Assembly (NCBI RefSeq): GCF_001280005.1
Contig: NZ_LGDW01000073.1
Span: 27,013 to 91,012 of the forward strand
Direction of reading: 5' to 3'
DNA: 64,000 bases
DNA from: Streptomyces sp. NRRL WC-3618
Lineage (GTDB): Bacteria; Actinomycetota; Actinomycetes; Streptomycetales; Streptomycetaceae
Each line of letters opens with the position of its first letter. Position 1 is the first letter of the stretch. The translations under genes and the position numbers were made by a program. Positions 33,700 to 43,270 of the stretch are shown piece after piece. The notes beneath the pieces are model-generated. The model saw only the letters and a program-made list of their open reading frames with translations. It was not told the DNA's origin and did not search any database.

Positions 33700-33880
33700 C
33701 GGGCCCCCTTCTGACGTGCTGGGCAGCCGTCAACCGTACGCGAAAAGGAGGCCCTGATGCTACGAGTCCGCCCCAGGACACCGTACGAGTCTACGTACGA
33801 GGCGTCCCGGGGCGGCCACGGAGCGGTGATCAGGTGGTGGTGGAGCAGTGCTGGAGCAGTTGTGGAACGGGCGCGGAAGA

Positions 33881-34714
33881 TCAGGCGTCGACCTCGACGA
33901 GCCGCTTGCCGGTGGAGTCGACGACCTCGTAGTGGTCGATCTCGTCGGCGCTGAAGGCCGTACCGCCGTGGATGTAGAGCGGGTTGCGGGCCATTTCGCT
34001 GGTGGCGTCCTTGATGCCGTAGCCCGGCGTCGGAACGGACCAGTTGGACATGGTCTCGCGCTTGCCGTCCTTGCCGACGACGACCAGGGAGCACTTCAGC
34101 GGGCCCTTGACGCCGCCCAGCTCCAGGACCGCGCTGACACCCCACGCCTTCGGCGCCATCGCCACGGTCGCGGTGACCTTGGTGGTGGGGTCGGTGGCGG
34201 AGACCCGGTCGGTCATGCCGGCGAAGTCGGCCTTGGCGTTGCCCGTGGTCTTCACCGTCACCGTCGGCGCGGGCTTTGCCACGCTTTCGGTGCCACCGCT
34301 CGTCGTCGCGAGCACCGCGACCGGGCCGCCGATGATGAGGGCTGCCGCGGCGGCCACCAGGTAGAAGCCGCGCCGGCGCTTGTTCGCCCGCCGTTCCGCG
34401 ACCTCGTCGACCAGCCGCGTCGCGAGCTGTGGGCTGGGGCGGGCGGCCAGTGACTCGCCGATGGCGGGAGTTCCCTGGGCACCGGGCAGGTCCGCGAGGG
34501 CGGCCAGCATCGGTTCCATCCCGGCCAGCTCGTCGAGCTGCTGGGCGCACCATTCGCAGCCGGCGAGATGCGCCTCGAAGGCCGTGGCCTCCGCGTCGTC
34601 GAGGATGCCGAGGGCGTAGGCGCCTACGGTTTCGTGTTCGTTCGGGCCCTGGGCACCCTGCATTCCTCGCATGGAACCAGGACTACCCGCTCCGAAACCC
34701 CCGTAAATGCTCAT
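33881..34714 (-). CDS. rsuA: Zinc-binding anti-sigma factor for SigU
   Basis: A 277-residue membrane-anchored anti-sigma protein. The N-terminal ZAS domain carries the HxxxCxxC motif (HLAGCEWCAQQL). One membrane segment lies at about residues 116-137 (RRGFYLVAAAAALIIGGPVAVL), and an RskA-like extracytoplasmic domain follows. ATG 34714 overlaps the sigU stop (ATGA), so the two are coupled. It would hold sigma-U at the membrane until a signal triggers its proteolysis. The symbol follows S. coelicolor usage as I recall it. Confidence 0.85.
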   Translation of the reverse strand: MSIYGGFGAGSPGSMRGMQGAQGPNEHETVGAYALGILDDAEATAFEAHLAGCEWCAQQLDELAGMEPMLAALADLPGAQGTPAIGESLAARPSPQLATRLVDEVAERRANKRRRGFYLVAAAAALIIGGPVAVLATTSGGTESVAKPAPTVTVKTTGNAKADFAGMTDRVSATDPTTKVTATVAMAPKAWGVSAVLELGGVKGPLKCSLVVVGKDGKRETMSNWSVPTPGYGIKDATSEMARNPLYIHGGTAFSADEIDHYEVVDSTGKRLVEVDA

Positions 34715-35268
34715 GCCGTCACCCCCCGCTCCTCAAGTGCGAGCTTCATCGAACGCAGGGCATAGAAGACCCGTGAGCGCACCGTTCCGCTGGGTATGCC
34801 CAGCGTTTCGGCGGCTTCGTTCACGGTACGCCCCTTGAAATAGGTCTCGACCAGGACCTCCCGGTGGGCAGGGGTCAGGTCGTCGAGCGCGTCCGACAAC
34901 GTCATCAGCCACAACGCCTTGTCGATCTCGTCCTCCGCGGGGATGACCTCCAGCGGCGACGGGTCCACCTCCTGCGGCCGGGCCTGCCGGCTGCGGTGCC
35001 CGTCGATGACGATGCGCCGGGCGACCGTCACCAGCCAGGGTCGTACCGAACCGGTTGCCCGATTGAGCTGACCGGCGTTCTTCCAGGCACGGATAAGCGT
35101 CTCCTGCACGACGTCCTCGGCTCGCTGCCGGTCACCGGCGACCAGCCTCAGGACGTACGCCAGAAGGGGTCCTGCGTGCTCTCGGTACAGCGCACGCATC
35201 AGGTCCTCGTCGGGTTCCGAGGGCTGGGACATGCGATGTCGGGCCCTCGGTGCTTGCTCATTGGCCAC
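34711..35268 (-). CDS. sigU: ECF RNA polymerase sigma factor SigU
   Basis: A 185-residue ECF sigma factor. Region 2 runs from LMRALYREHAGPLLAYVLRL through AEDVVQETLIRAWKN to RPWLVTVARRIVIDGHR; region 4 is LPAHREVL-like (DLTPAHREVLVETYFKGRT) with VNEAAETLGIPSGTVRSRVF. GTG 35268 is preferred, with AAGGA seven bases upstream; ATG 35232 (MSQPSEPDED) is also plausible and the frame opens at 35292. Cotranscribed with its anti-sigma gene. The product directs extracytoplasmic-stress genes. Confidence 0.9.
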   Translation of the reverse strand: MANEQAPRARHRMSQPSEPDEDLMRALYREHAGPLLAYVLRLVAGDRQRAEDVVQETLIRAWKNAGQLNRATGSVRPWLVTVARRIVIDGHRSRQARPQEVDPSPLEVIPAEDEIDKALWLMTLSDALDDLTPAHREVLVETYFKGRTVNEAAETLGIPSGTVRSRVFYALRSMKLALEERGVTA

Positions 35269-35393
35269 GACGGAATCCTTGCGCACGCCCACCTCCGCTG
35301 TCCCGGGTTCCCCCAGTCGGTCGCTCCCCCCGAGGTACGGAAACGGGCTGCGGGATGTTCAACGCGCGGCGCCAACTTTCTTTATCCGGGCCC

Positions 35394-35420
35394 GACGTGA
35401 GGGACAAGGACGCACATTCC
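35394..35420 (-). promoter_or_regulatory. Possible ECF-type promoter of sigU
   Basis: On the minus strand GGAAT (35420-35416) and CGTC (35397-35394) are 18 bases apart, near the GGAAC/CGTC spacing of ECF promoters, in the otherwise empty 312-base region before sigU. If real, sigU is autoregulated. No other gene is seen in that region. Confidence 0.35.
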
Positions 35421-35580
35421 TGCCGCAAGTGCTTTACGTTTTCGCCACATTGGCAAGATCGGGGCGATGCCCGTCACACGTCGGCGGGAAACACACGTGT
35501 AACCAACGTCACTGCAACCCGCGGAACTTGGCACGCCCGATTCCGCCGTACAGGACCGCTATGCACGATCTGCGCACGGT

Positions 35581-36192
35581 CTACGCGCGTGCCAGCGCGG
35601 CCCGCCGCCGATGCCTCGCGACCCGTTCCCGGTTGCCGCAGATCTCACTCGAACACCATCTGCGGCGCCTGCCCCGGGACGTGTCGAGATAGACGATCGG
35701 GCAGTTGTCCCCCTCGCACTGACGCAGACACGCGCGCGCCTCGGGGTCGGTGAGCAGCTCCACGGCGTCCCGGGCGACCGCGCCGAGCAGCGCCGCGCAG
35801 TCGGGCGGTCCGTGCAACTCCCGTACGAGCGTGCCGTCCGGGGCGCGGACGGCGCGGGTGGCCGGGGGCGCCGGGCGGGCGAGGTCGTTGAGGCGGGCCA
35901 GGGCCTGCTCCAGGGAACGGGGGTCGGCGACCGGGGGGTTGTGCACCAGCTGGCCGGTCAACCTGCCGATCAGGGACCGCAGTTCACCGAACCGCGTCAC
36001 CCAGGAGCCGTCGGCATGACGCAGCGGCGTGCCCACCGGAACGAGTCCGGACGCGGCGATCCAGGCGCGCAGTTGGCGGGCGGCGCCGAGCCGTTCGTCG
36101 GGGTGGGCGGTCGCCAGCAGGTCCAGGCAGATCCGCCCGGCGTCGAAACGCAGCTCGTACGGGCCTGCGGCCACGGTCGTCTCCGATGCCAT
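35581..36192 (-). CDS. CGNR zinc-finger protein with ABATE domain
   Basis: A 203-residue protein with an N-terminal ABATE (stress-induced regulator) domain, DAGRICLDLLATAHPDERLG and so on, and the C-terminal CGNR zinc finger CEGDNCPIVYLDTSRGRRRR, WCSSEICGNRERVARHR. The finger likely binds DNA or RNA. ATG 36192 starts it; the frame upstream to 36642 is low-complexity. Lone gene between sigU and nnaR; its targets are unknown. Confidence 0.88.
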   Translation of the reverse strand: MASETTVAAGPYELRFDAGRICLDLLATAHPDERLGAARQLRAWIAASGLVPVGTPLRHADGSWVTRFGELRSLIGRLTGQLVHNPPVADPRSLEQALARLNDLARPAPPATRAVRAPDGTLVRELHGPPDCAALLGAVARDAVELLTDPEARACLRQCEGDNCPIVYLDTSRGRRRRWCSSEICGNRERVARHRRRAALARA

Positions 36193-36718
36193 GTGCCTGT
36201 CACCGCCTAGGAGTCGCCACCGTACGGCGCGCAGCAGACGCCGGTGAGTCGCCGGTGGGATGCCAGTGAGGGGGGTCCGGGGAACCGTTCCCTCTACAGT
36301 GCCCGCCCACCTGCGCGGCCGGAACCCCTCGCGCAGAGGTGGGGGCGTACGCGTACGGGTATCGGTGCGGGTGCGGGTGCATGTACAGGTCGGCGCCGAA
36401 TGCCCTGCGGGATGCGGTTCGTTCACGGCGGGCCGGTGGGCCCGGCTCGCGCCCAGGCGGCGGCAGCCGCACACGGAAACCGTCCAAAGAGCGGCATCCG
36501 GACGGCCCGCGCCCTCGGTCACGACGGCGAATGGAGAGGACCACGCCTCGGCGTAGTTCGCGCCGGGCAGCGGGCCCAAGGCCAACCGGCTGTCGACAGC
36601 CACACCCTCTCGGGCACGCTCGGACACGCTCGGGCACGCCAAGAGCGGTGCCCAGCAGGCCGTTGCCGTCGGGCAACAGCCCGCCCGGGCTCGTCCACCC
36701 GTTCCTGACCGGATGGGA
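36193..36718. other. 526-base region without a gene
   Basis: No convincing coding frame. Near the CGNR end is a degenerate pyrimidine/purine stretch with GCGTACGCGTACGGG (36346-36360) and repeats of gtgcgg. At 36611-36640 are three tandem decamers (cgggcacgct variants). The right end holds the nnaR terminator listed separately. The CGNR promoter should be here but was not recognised. Confidence 0.55.
36662..36691. terminator. Tandem hairpins after nnaR
   Basis: Two adjacent 6-bp hairpins, GTTGCC-GTCG-GGCAAC (36662-36677) and AGCCCG-CC-CGGGCT (36678-36691), begin 27 bases past the nnaR stop codon. Confidence 0.6.
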
Positions 36719-37894
36719 CTACGCGTCGGAGTACTTCGCGTCCGCCGCCGGGTCCAGGGCCAGTCGGTAGCCGCGTTTGACGACCGTCTGGATCAGTTTG
36801 GGTACGCCCAGCGCTGTGCGCAGGCGGGCCATCGCCGTTTCCACGGCATGCTCGTCGCGGCCGGCCCCGGGCAGTGCGCGCAGGAGTTCGGCGCGGGCGA
36901 CGACCCAGCCCGGCTGCCGGGACAGCGCCCGCAGCAGGGACATTCCGGCGGGCGGTACGGGTCGCAGGGCGCCGTCGACGAGGACGGCGTGCCCCCGGAT
37001 CTCGACCCGGTGGCCGGCGATGGGCAACGCCCGTGCGCGGCCCGGGAGTTCCTGGCAGAGGAGCTGTACGAGGGGGCCGAGCCGGAAGCGTTCCGGGGAC
37101 ACCGTGTCGACGCCGCGGGCCTGCAACGGCAGCGCGGTGACCGGGCCGACGCAGGCCGGCAGGACGTCGTGTTGGAGGGCGGCGAGAAGCTCGGCGAGCT
37201 GGCCCCGTTCCTCGGCGCGGGAGAGCAGGGACGCGGCGGCGGGGGCGCTGGTGAAGGTGAGCGCGTCCAGGCCGCGCGAGACTGTGGCGTCGAGGAGCCG
37301 GTCGACGGGGCTGATGTCCTCCGGTGGCATCCACCGGTAGACGGGCACCCCGACGACTTCGGCGCCCGCCGCACGCAGCGACTCGACGAAGCCGGGCAGC
37401 GGCTCCCCGTGCAGCTGGATGGCGATACGGCGCCCCTCGACGCCCTCCTCCAGGAGCCGGTCGAGCACCTCGGCCATGGACTCGGAGGACGGTGACCAGT
37501 CCTCCGTGAGCCCGGCGGCCCGGACGGATCCCTTGACCTTGGGACCGCGGGCCAGCAGTTCCACACCTTCGAGGCAGGAGAGCAGGTCGGCGCCGAGCCC
37601 CCAGCCGTCGGCGGCCTCGACCCAGCCCCGGAAGCCGATGGCGGTCGTGGCGATGACGATGTCCGGTGCCTGGGAGATCAGCTGCTTGGTGGCAGCGAGC
37701 AGCTCGCTGTCGTCGGCGAGCTGCACGATGCGCAGAGCGGGGGCGTGTATGACGGCGGCGCCCCGTCGCTGGAGAAGTGTCCCGAGCTCGTCGGCCCGAC
37801 GCGCGGCCGTGACACCCACGGTGAACCCGGCGAGGGGTCCGTGGTCCGGTGGGCTGTGCTCCGGTCGTTCCGGTCGCTGCTGTTCGTCGTACAT
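36719..37894 (-). CDS. nnaR: NnaR nitrate-assimilation regulator (HemD-like plus winged helix)
   Basis: A 391-residue fusion. Residues about 20-270 are a uroporphyrinogen-III synthase (HemD) fold (GFTVGVTAARRADELGTLL and GRRIAIQLHGEPLPGFVESL); the C-terminal 90 residues are an OmpR-type winged helix (PPAGMSLLRALSRQPGWVV, AVETAMARLRTALGVPKLIQ, VKRGYRLAL). In Streptomyces NnaR works with GlnR on nitrate and nitrite genes; narK lies directly upstream on the same strand. Heme synthesis by this protein is unlikely. ATG 37894 starts it. Confidence 0.88.
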   Translation of the reverse strand: MYDEQQRPERPEHSPPDHGPLAGFTVGVTAARRADELGTLLQRRGAAVIHAPALRIVQLADDSELLAATKQLISQAPDIVIATTAIGFRGWVEAADGWGLGADLLSCLEGVELLARGPKVKGSVRAAGLTEDWSPSSESMAEVLDRLLEEGVEGRRIAIQLHGEPLPGFVESLRAAGAEVVGVPVYRWMPPEDISPVDRLLDATVSRGLDALTFTSAPAAASLLSRAEERGQLAELLAALQHDVLPACVGPVTALPLQARGVDTVSPERFRLGPLVQLLCQELPGRARALPIAGHRVEIRGHAVLVDGALRPVPPAGMSLLRALSRQPGWVVARAELLRALPGAGRDEHAVETAMARLRTALGVPKLIQTVVKRGYRLALDPAADAKYSDA

Positions 37895-37934
37895 GGCTCT
37901 CGTCCCGCAGTCGGGTCACATCTGCACAAGGGTG

Positions 37935-37975
37935 CCGAACGAGCCTGTCAACGATGCGTGACAGGCTCGGTTCGG
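37935..37975. terminator. Hairpin between narK and nnaR
   Basis: CCGAACGAGCCTGTCA pairs with TGACAGGCTCGGTTCGG (one bulged G) around an 8-base loop, starting 42 bases past the narK stop codon. Probably the narK terminator; it also sits in the nnaR promoter region, so a role as operator is possible. Confidence 0.65.
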
Positions 37976-38016
37976 CTTCATGTCGCTGGTGTTACGTAAG
38001 CCCCTTTGGGTGAAGG

Positions 38017-39402
38017 TCACACCTCGGCGTAGCTGAGCTGCGGCTTCGCCTCGGAGGCCGTGGCCTCGGGGGCCTGTGTGGTTGCCGGGCGGCGAAGGTA
38101 TACGGCCCAGGTGACCAGGAAGCAGGCGGCGTAGAAGGCGAGGAAGGCGACGAACGCGCCGGTTCCGGAGCCGTAGGAGAGGAAGGACTGCCGGAAGGCG
38201 AGGTTGATGCCGACGCCGCCGAGCGCGCCGACCGCGCCGATCAGGCCCATGGAGGCACCGGAGAGACGACGCCCGTAGGCAGCGGCGGCTTCTCCCTCCA
38301 GGCCCTTGGCCAGTGCCTTCGCCTGGAAGATGCCGGGGATCATCTTGAACGTCGAGCCGTTGCCGAGGCCGGTGAGGACGAACAGCACCACGAACGCGAC
38401 GGTGAACAGGACCAGCGACTTCGTCATGCTGGCGGCGATGAGGACCGCGGTCGCCGCACCCATGCCGACGTAGTTGTACAGCGTGATCTTCGCGCCGCCG
38501 TACTTGTCGGCCAGCCAGCCGCCCACGGGCCGGATCAGGGAGCCGAGCAGCGGGCCGATGAAGGTGACGTACGCCGCCTCCAGCGGGGTCCGGCCGAACT
38601 GGTTGGTCAGCACCTGCCCGAAGGCGAAGCTGTAGCCGATGAACGAACCGAAGGTGCCGATGTAGAGGAAGGACATGATCCAGGTGTGCGCGTCCTTCAC
38701 GGCGTCCTTCGCGGCGCCGGTGTCGTTCTTCACGGACGCGATGTTGTCCATGAAGAGCGCGGCGAGGACGGCCGCGATGACGATCAGCGGGATGTAGATC
38801 CCCAGCAGCACCCGGGGGCCGCCGCTCGCACCGATGATCGCGAGCGCCGCCAGCTGGATCACTGGCACGCCGATGTTGCCGCCGCCCGCGTTCAGGCCGA
38901 GCGCCCAGCCCTTCTTACGGAGAGGGAAGAAGGCGTTGATGTTGGTCATCGAGGAGGCGAAGTTGCCTCCTCCGATACCCGCCAGCAGGCCGATCAGCAG
39001 GAGGGTGTTGAAGGAGGTCCCCGGCTCCATCACCGTGAACGCGGCGACAGTGGGGACGAGCAGGAGGGCGGCGGAGACGATGGTCCAGTTCCGGCCGCCG
39101 AAGACCGCGATGGCGAAGGTGTAGGGGACGCGGACCACGGCTCCGACCAGCGTCACCATCGAGGTCAGCAGGAACTTGTCCGCCGGCGTGAGCCCGTACT
39201 CCGGGCCCATGAAGAGCACCAGCACGGACCACATGGTCCAGATCGAGAACCCGATGTGCTCGGAGAGGACGGAGAAGAGAAGGTTGCGCTTGGCGACCTT
39301 CTCTCCGGTCTCGTTCCAGAAGGTCTCGTCCTCCGGATCCCACTGCTGGATCCAGCGGCCGCCCCTGCTTGGGGGTGCGGGGGCTGTGCTAGGGGCTGTC
39401 AT
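38017..39402 (-). CDS. narK: NarK-type nitrate/nitrite transporter
   Basis: A 461-residue MFS permease of the NarK/NNP family. The family signatures are FAIAVFGGRNWTIVSAALLL, GIGGGNFASSMTNINAFFPL and KKGWALGLNAGGGNIGVPV, the Gly-rich repeat that lines the nitrate path. Twelve membrane segments fit. ATG 39402 has GGAGG four bases upstream; the open frame to 39528 is not conserved-looking. nnaR follows on the same strand. It imports nitrate or exports nitrite. Confidence 0.95.
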   Translation of the reverse strand: MTAPSTAPAPPSRGGRWIQQWDPEDETFWNETGEKVAKRNLLFSVLSEHIGFSIWTMWSVLVLFMGPEYGLTPADKFLLTSMVTLVGAVVRVPYTFAIAVFGGRNWTIVSAALLLVPTVAAFTVMEPGTSFNTLLLIGLLAGIGGGNFASSMTNINAFFPLRKKGWALGLNAGGGNIGVPVIQLAALAIIGASGGPRVLLGIYIPLIVIAAVLAALFMDNIASVKNDTGAAKDAVKDAHTWIMSFLYIGTFGSFIGYSFAFGQVLTNQFGRTPLEAAYVTFIGPLLGSLIRPVGGWLADKYGGAKITLYNYVGMGAATAVLIAASMTKSLVLFTVAFVVLFVLTGLGNGSTFKMIPGIFQAKALAKGLEGEAAAAYGRRLSGASMGLIGAVGALGGVGINLAFRQSFLSYGSGTGAFVAFLAFYAACFLVTWAVYLRRPATTQAPEATASEAKPQLSYAEV

Positions 39403-39501
39403 GACGCCTCCACGGTGTCCCGTACTCGGGTGGTTCTTCGGGGTGCTGAGCGGTGATGGTCCCGAAGGTAGACAGAGCGCGTTTCCACGCTGTGGCTGTG
39501 G

Positions 39502-39571
39502 GTGACCGGAAGGGAACTTTGCTCTCACCCCGCCCGGAGGTGGGATGAGAGGTTACGCAGAGGGAGGTAAC
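39502..39571. promoter_or_regulatory. GlnR-like half box and GTTAC/GTAAC dyad upstream of narK
   Basis: GTGAC-6-GGAAC (39502-39517) fits an a-b half of the GlnR consensus gTnAc-n6-GnAAc. About 35 bases further, GTTAC (39552-39556) and GTAAC (39567-39571) form a dyad with a 10-base spacer. The region lies 100-170 bases upstream of narK, where GlnR or NnaR control is expected. Confidence 0.5.
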
Positions 39572-39661
39572 GACCAGGGCACGGTGGGGTCGGTGAAGGC
39601 GCCCCGGCCCCGGAGTCCGAGCCCCCGGTTTCCGGGGCCGACGTAGCACTACACCCGTCTC

Positions 39662-40921
39662 TCACCCCCGGCGCCGCCCACCCCCGCCCTTCCCCCCGTC
39701 CGGCCAGACCCGCGGCCCCCTCTTCGCGGCGACGTCCTCGATCCAGCCCACGAGCAGGATCGTCAGGCCGATCAGGGGCCAGACCAGGACGAACATCCAG
39801 AGGTTGTACGTAGAGTCCAGCGCGGACACCAGGTCGTCCGACATGAACGGGAGTTCGTACACCTGGTCGATCAGCGGGACCGTCGCCATGATCAGTAAGT
39901 TGTGCCACAGGTAGATCGTGACGGCCCTGTTGTTGGAGAGCGTGACCAACCTGTCCCACCTCGCCAGGCGCCCCGGCAGTTCCTGCCACGACGGGGAGTA
40001 CTGGAGCAGGATCACCACGAACCCGAACGACCACGTCGCCTGGGCCAGCGGGATGTCGTTCAGGTCCCAGCCGTCGGGGCCCTTGTGGCCCGAGGCCCAC
40101 CAGATGCCGAAGGCCATGAGCGGGGCCGCGCAGGACACGGCGAGATAGCGCGGGATCTTCCGCAGCAGGCCCTCGTGGTGGGCGAAGCCCAGCACCCAGC
40201 AGCCTCCGAAGACCGCGAAGTCACTCACCGCGTTGCCGGTCTCACCGGGGATCGTGACGAGGCCCGTACTGAGCACCGCCGTCAGCGCCAGGGGCGCGAG
40301 CAGTGTCGCCCACGGGACCCGGCGGAACGCCCACAGCAGCAGGGGCGAGGCGATCACGAACCACAGGTAGGCCCGCAGGTACCAGAGCGGGCCCGCCGCC
40401 TGGACCGCCCAGGTGTTCTCCAGGAGGCCCGACTTGGAGCCGAGGCTCCAGGGGTACGGCGGGGCGCCGAGCGGGACGATGTAGTTGAGGAGTTCGACCA
40501 GGCCCCAGGTGCCGCCGTGGTCGGGATCCTTCGTGGGATTCCAGCCACCGAGGAACATCAGCGTGAGCGCCACCGCGCTGAACGCCCACAGCGGGGGCAG
40601 CAGGCGCCGGATCCGGTCCCGGATCACCCCGAGCGCCGGGCGTTTCAGGGAGCGCGCCATCAAGGAGCCCGCGAGCGCGAACATCACGCCCATGGACGGG
40701 AACACCACGGTCAGCCAGGCCCAGCCGAACAGGTGGTACACCACGACCCGGACCAGGGCGATGGTGCGGAGCAGATCGAGATAGCGGTCGCGGCCCGGCT
40801 TCCGCGCCGGAGGGCCGGGCGACTCGGGCGCCGTCGGCTGTTCCCGCTGCTGCGGAACGCCGTACGAGGGTGTGGACGTCGGGTCGGCCGGGGTGGTGGC
40901 GGCCGTAGGTCGCTGGGTCAT
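39662..40921 (-). CDS. Membrane acyltransferase of the mat-type glycan locus
   Basis: A 419-residue acyltransferase 3 family protein with about ten hydrophobic segments, a Pro/Thr-rich N-terminus and a basic Gly/Arg tail. It begins RDRYLDLLRTIALVRVVVYHLFGWAW, with the conserved Arg/His region. ATG 40921 overlaps the glycosyltransferase stop by ATGA, so it is the third gene of that operon. It probably O-acetylates or otherwise modifies the polymer; the acyl group is not known. Confidence 0.85.
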   Translation of the reverse strand: MTQRPTAATTPADPTSTPSYGVPQQREQPTAPESPGPPARKPGRDRYLDLLRTIALVRVVVYHLFGWAWLTVVFPSMGVMFALAGSLMARSLKRPALGVIRDRIRRLLPPLWAFSAVALTLMFLGGWNPTKDPDHGGTWGLVELLNYIVPLGAPPYPWSLGSKSGLLENTWAVQAAGPLWYLRAYLWFVIASPLLLWAFRRVPWATLLAPLALTAVLSTGLVTIPGETGNAVSDFAVFGGCWVLGFAHHEGLLRKIPRYLAVSCAAPLMAFGIWWASGHKGPDGWDLNDIPLAQATWSFGFVVILLQYSPSWQELPGRLARWDRLVTLSNNRAVTIYLWHNLLIMATVPLIDQVYELPFMSDDLVSALDSTYNLWMFVLVWPLIGLTILLVGWIEDVAAKRGPRVWPDGGKGGGGRRRG

Positions 40922-43119
40922 GCCACGGGCCTCCTGTCCCCGCCGCCGGCGTTCGTCCGGGCGGACGGTACGGTCTCCGGCGCCGAGCCGACGACGCCGG
41001 TGCGCCGGAGTTTCTGCCAGCGCAGGCGGCCGCCGGTGAGCGCGGTGATCCAGGACTGGAGCAGCACGACGTACATGAGCTGGCGGTAGAGGATCTGTTG
41101 CAGGGGCAGCGAGATCAGGTGAGTCATCTTTTCCCGGTCGAGGCGGAACGCGTAGGCCGCGCAGATCAGCTGGATGGCGAGGACGCCCAGCCAGGCGAGG
41201 ATCGTCTTCTCGGTCGGGCCGAACACCAGCCCGTAGAGCAGGAAGACGTCGATCAGGGGGGCCAGGAGCGGCGCCACCACCATGAACAGGGACACGAAGG
41301 GCAGGCCCACGCGGCCGAAGCGGCCCGAGGGGCCCCGTTCGACGACGGAGCGGCGGTGCTTCCAGATCGCCTGCATGGTGCCGTACGACCAGCGGTAGCG
41401 CTGCGACCACAGCTGCTGGACGGACTCCGGGGCCTCGGTCCAGGCGCGCGCGTTCTCCGCGTACACGACCCGCCAACCGTCGCGGTGCAGGGCCATCGTG
41501 ATGTCCGTGTCCTCGGCGAGCGTGTCGTCGCTCATCCCGCCGACCCCCTTCAGGGCGGAGCGGCGGAACGCGCCGACCGCGCCGGGGATGGTGGGCATGC
41601 AGCCAAGGACGTCGTACATCCGGCGGTCCAGGTTGAAGCCCATCACGTACTCGATGTGCTGCCAGGCGCCGATCAGGGAGTCCTTGTTGCCGACCTTGGC
41701 GTTGCCGGCGACGGCGCCCACGCGGGGGTCGCCGAAGGGCTGGACGAGCTCGCCGACGGTGCCGGGTTCGAAGACCGTGTCGCCGTCCATCATCACGATC
41801 AGGTGGTGACGGGCGTTCGCCACACCCCGGTTGAGGGCGGCGGGCTTGCCCGCGTTGACCTGGCGCACGACGCGTACGTTCGGCAGCCCCATGTCCTCGA
41901 CGATGCGGGCCGTGCCGTCGCTGGACCCGTCGTCGATGACGATCACCTCGATGGGATGCTCGCTGCGCATCAGTGAACGCACGGTGGCCTCGATGCACTT
42001 GGCCTCGTTGTACGCCGGGACGAGCACCGACACCGGTTCGGTGACCGGCGGGCCCCAGCTGAAGTCGGGGCGGCGGGTGCGGCGGGCGTGGAAGACGGAG
42101 AGCAGCAGCATCAGGCCGAACCGGGCGAACACGAGGACGCCGATGATCGCGAGACAGACGACCAGTACGTCGGTGATCTCGTCGGAGGCCTGGACGAGGA
42201 ACGTCCACGCCTGGCCCTTCGCCAGTTCGACGCCGGCGACCGGAGTGTGCGCGCTGGGCGCGTCCAGGGCCTCGGTGAGGTTCCGGAACGCGTACCCCTT
42301 CTTCTTCATCTCGGGCAGGAAACGGTCGAGCGCCTGGACGGTCTGGTGGCGGTCGCCCCCGGAGTCGTGCATGAGGACGATCGCGCCCTTGCCGCCCTTG
42401 GGGGTGGCCTGGCGGACGATCGCGTCGACGCCGGGCTTGCGCCAGTCCTCGCTGTCCGTGTTGTTGACGACGGTGATGTAGCCGCGCTTGCCGATGTACT
42501 GCGTGACCGGCCACGACTTGTTGTCCATGGCGTCGGCGAAGGAGGAGTACGGCGGCCGGAACAGTGAGGTGCGGATGCCCGCCGCACCGGCGAGCGCCAG
42601 CTGGTTCTGGGACAGCTCCCAGTCGATGCGTTTCTTCGACTGGAAGGAGAGGTCGGGGTGGTTGAAGGTGTGCAGCCCCACCTCGTGGCCCTCGTCGACC
42701 ATGCGCTGTACGAGATGCGGGTAGCGCGAGGCCATGGTGCCGGTGACGAAGAAGACGGCGTGCGCGTGATGCTTTTTGAGGACGTCCAGGACCTTGGGGG
42801 TCCACTGGGGGTCCGGCCCGTCGTCGAACGTGAGGACGAGCCGATGGTCGGGCACGCGCAGGCTGGTGGTCCGGCCGCTTCTGGTGTCGATGACCGGGCC
42901 GCCCTCCAGGATCTTCTCCGGCACCCGGTCGGCGGAGGCCTCGGGCTGGATGCGGTGGTCGGCGAGGATTTCGCTGTGCACGTACCCGCGCAGCATCAGC
43001 ATCGCCATCAGGGCGACCAGGATGAGCGAGGGAAGCAGCAGGCGCATGGGCAGCCGTCGGCGCCGGGCGGCGCCCCCGGCGCCGTTCGGGGCGCCGTGGC
43101 GGCGGGTGCGGGATGCCAT
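40918..43119 (-). CDS. matB: Bifunctional polysaccharide deacetylase / GT2 glycosyltransferase
   Basis: A 733-residue fusion. After an N-terminal membrane helix comes a CE4 (NodB) domain with TFDDGPDPQWTPK and the metal motif HTFNHPDLSF; then a further helix and a family 2 glycosyltransferase with VIDDGSSDGTAR, MMDGDTVFEPG, DDTLAEDTDIT and the QRYRW site, plus C-terminal helices. GT2 synthesises and exports a beta-linked polymer while CE4 removes acetyl groups. It matches the Streptomyces MatB that makes the poly-GlcNAc-like glue of pellets. ATG 43119 starts it. Confidence 0.88.
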   Translation of the reverse strand: MASRTRRHGAPNGAGGAARRRRLPMRLLLPSLILVALMAMLMLRGYVHSEILADHRIQPEASADRVPEKILEGGPVIDTRSGRTTSLRVPDHRLVLTFDDGPDPQWTPKVLDVLKKHHAHAVFFVTGTMASRYPHLVQRMVDEGHEVGLHTFNHPDLSFQSKKRIDWELSQNQLALAGAAGIRTSLFRPPYSSFADAMDNKSWPVTQYIGKRGYITVVNNTDSEDWRKPGVDAIVRQATPKGGKGAIVLMHDSGGDRHQTVQALDRFLPEMKKKGYAFRNLTEALDAPSAHTPVAGVELAKGQAWTFLVQASDEITDVLVVCLAIIGVLVFARFGLMLLLSVFHARRTRRPDFSWGPPVTEPVSVLVPAYNEAKCIEATVRSLMRSEHPIEVIVIDDGSSDGTARIVEDMGLPNVRVVRQVNAGKPAALNRGVANARHHLIVMMDGDTVFEPGTVGELVQPFGDPRVGAVAGNAKVGNKDSLIGAWQHIEYVMGFNLDRRMYDVLGCMPTIPGAVGAFRRSALKGVGGMSDDTLAEDTDITMALHRDGWRVVYAENARAWTEAPESVQQLWSQRYRWSYGTMQAIWKHRRSVVERGPSGRFGRVGLPFVSLFMVVAPLLAPLIDVFLLYGLVFGPTEKTILAWLGVLAIQLICAAYAFRLDREKMTHLISLPLQQILYRQLMYVVLLQSWITALTGGRLRWQKLRRTGVVGSAPETVPSARTNAGGGDRRPVA

Positions 43120-43200
43120 CAGAGGTTGTTCTCCGGGGACGAGGAGATCAGAACGGGACGGTCGCAGAGTCGGACGGGACGGTGATCTGCTGGACGTTCT

Positions 43201-43242
43201 GTTGGGTGAGCTGCTGGGTGAGCTGCTGGGTGAGCTGCTGGG
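43201..43242. repeat. 12-bp tandem repeat upstream of matB
   Basis: Three and a half copies of gctgggtgagct-like units, between the upstream membrane-protein gene and matB. Confidence 0.7.
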
Positions 43243-43270
43243 CGCTCCGCTGTGCGGAACGCGCGGACCG

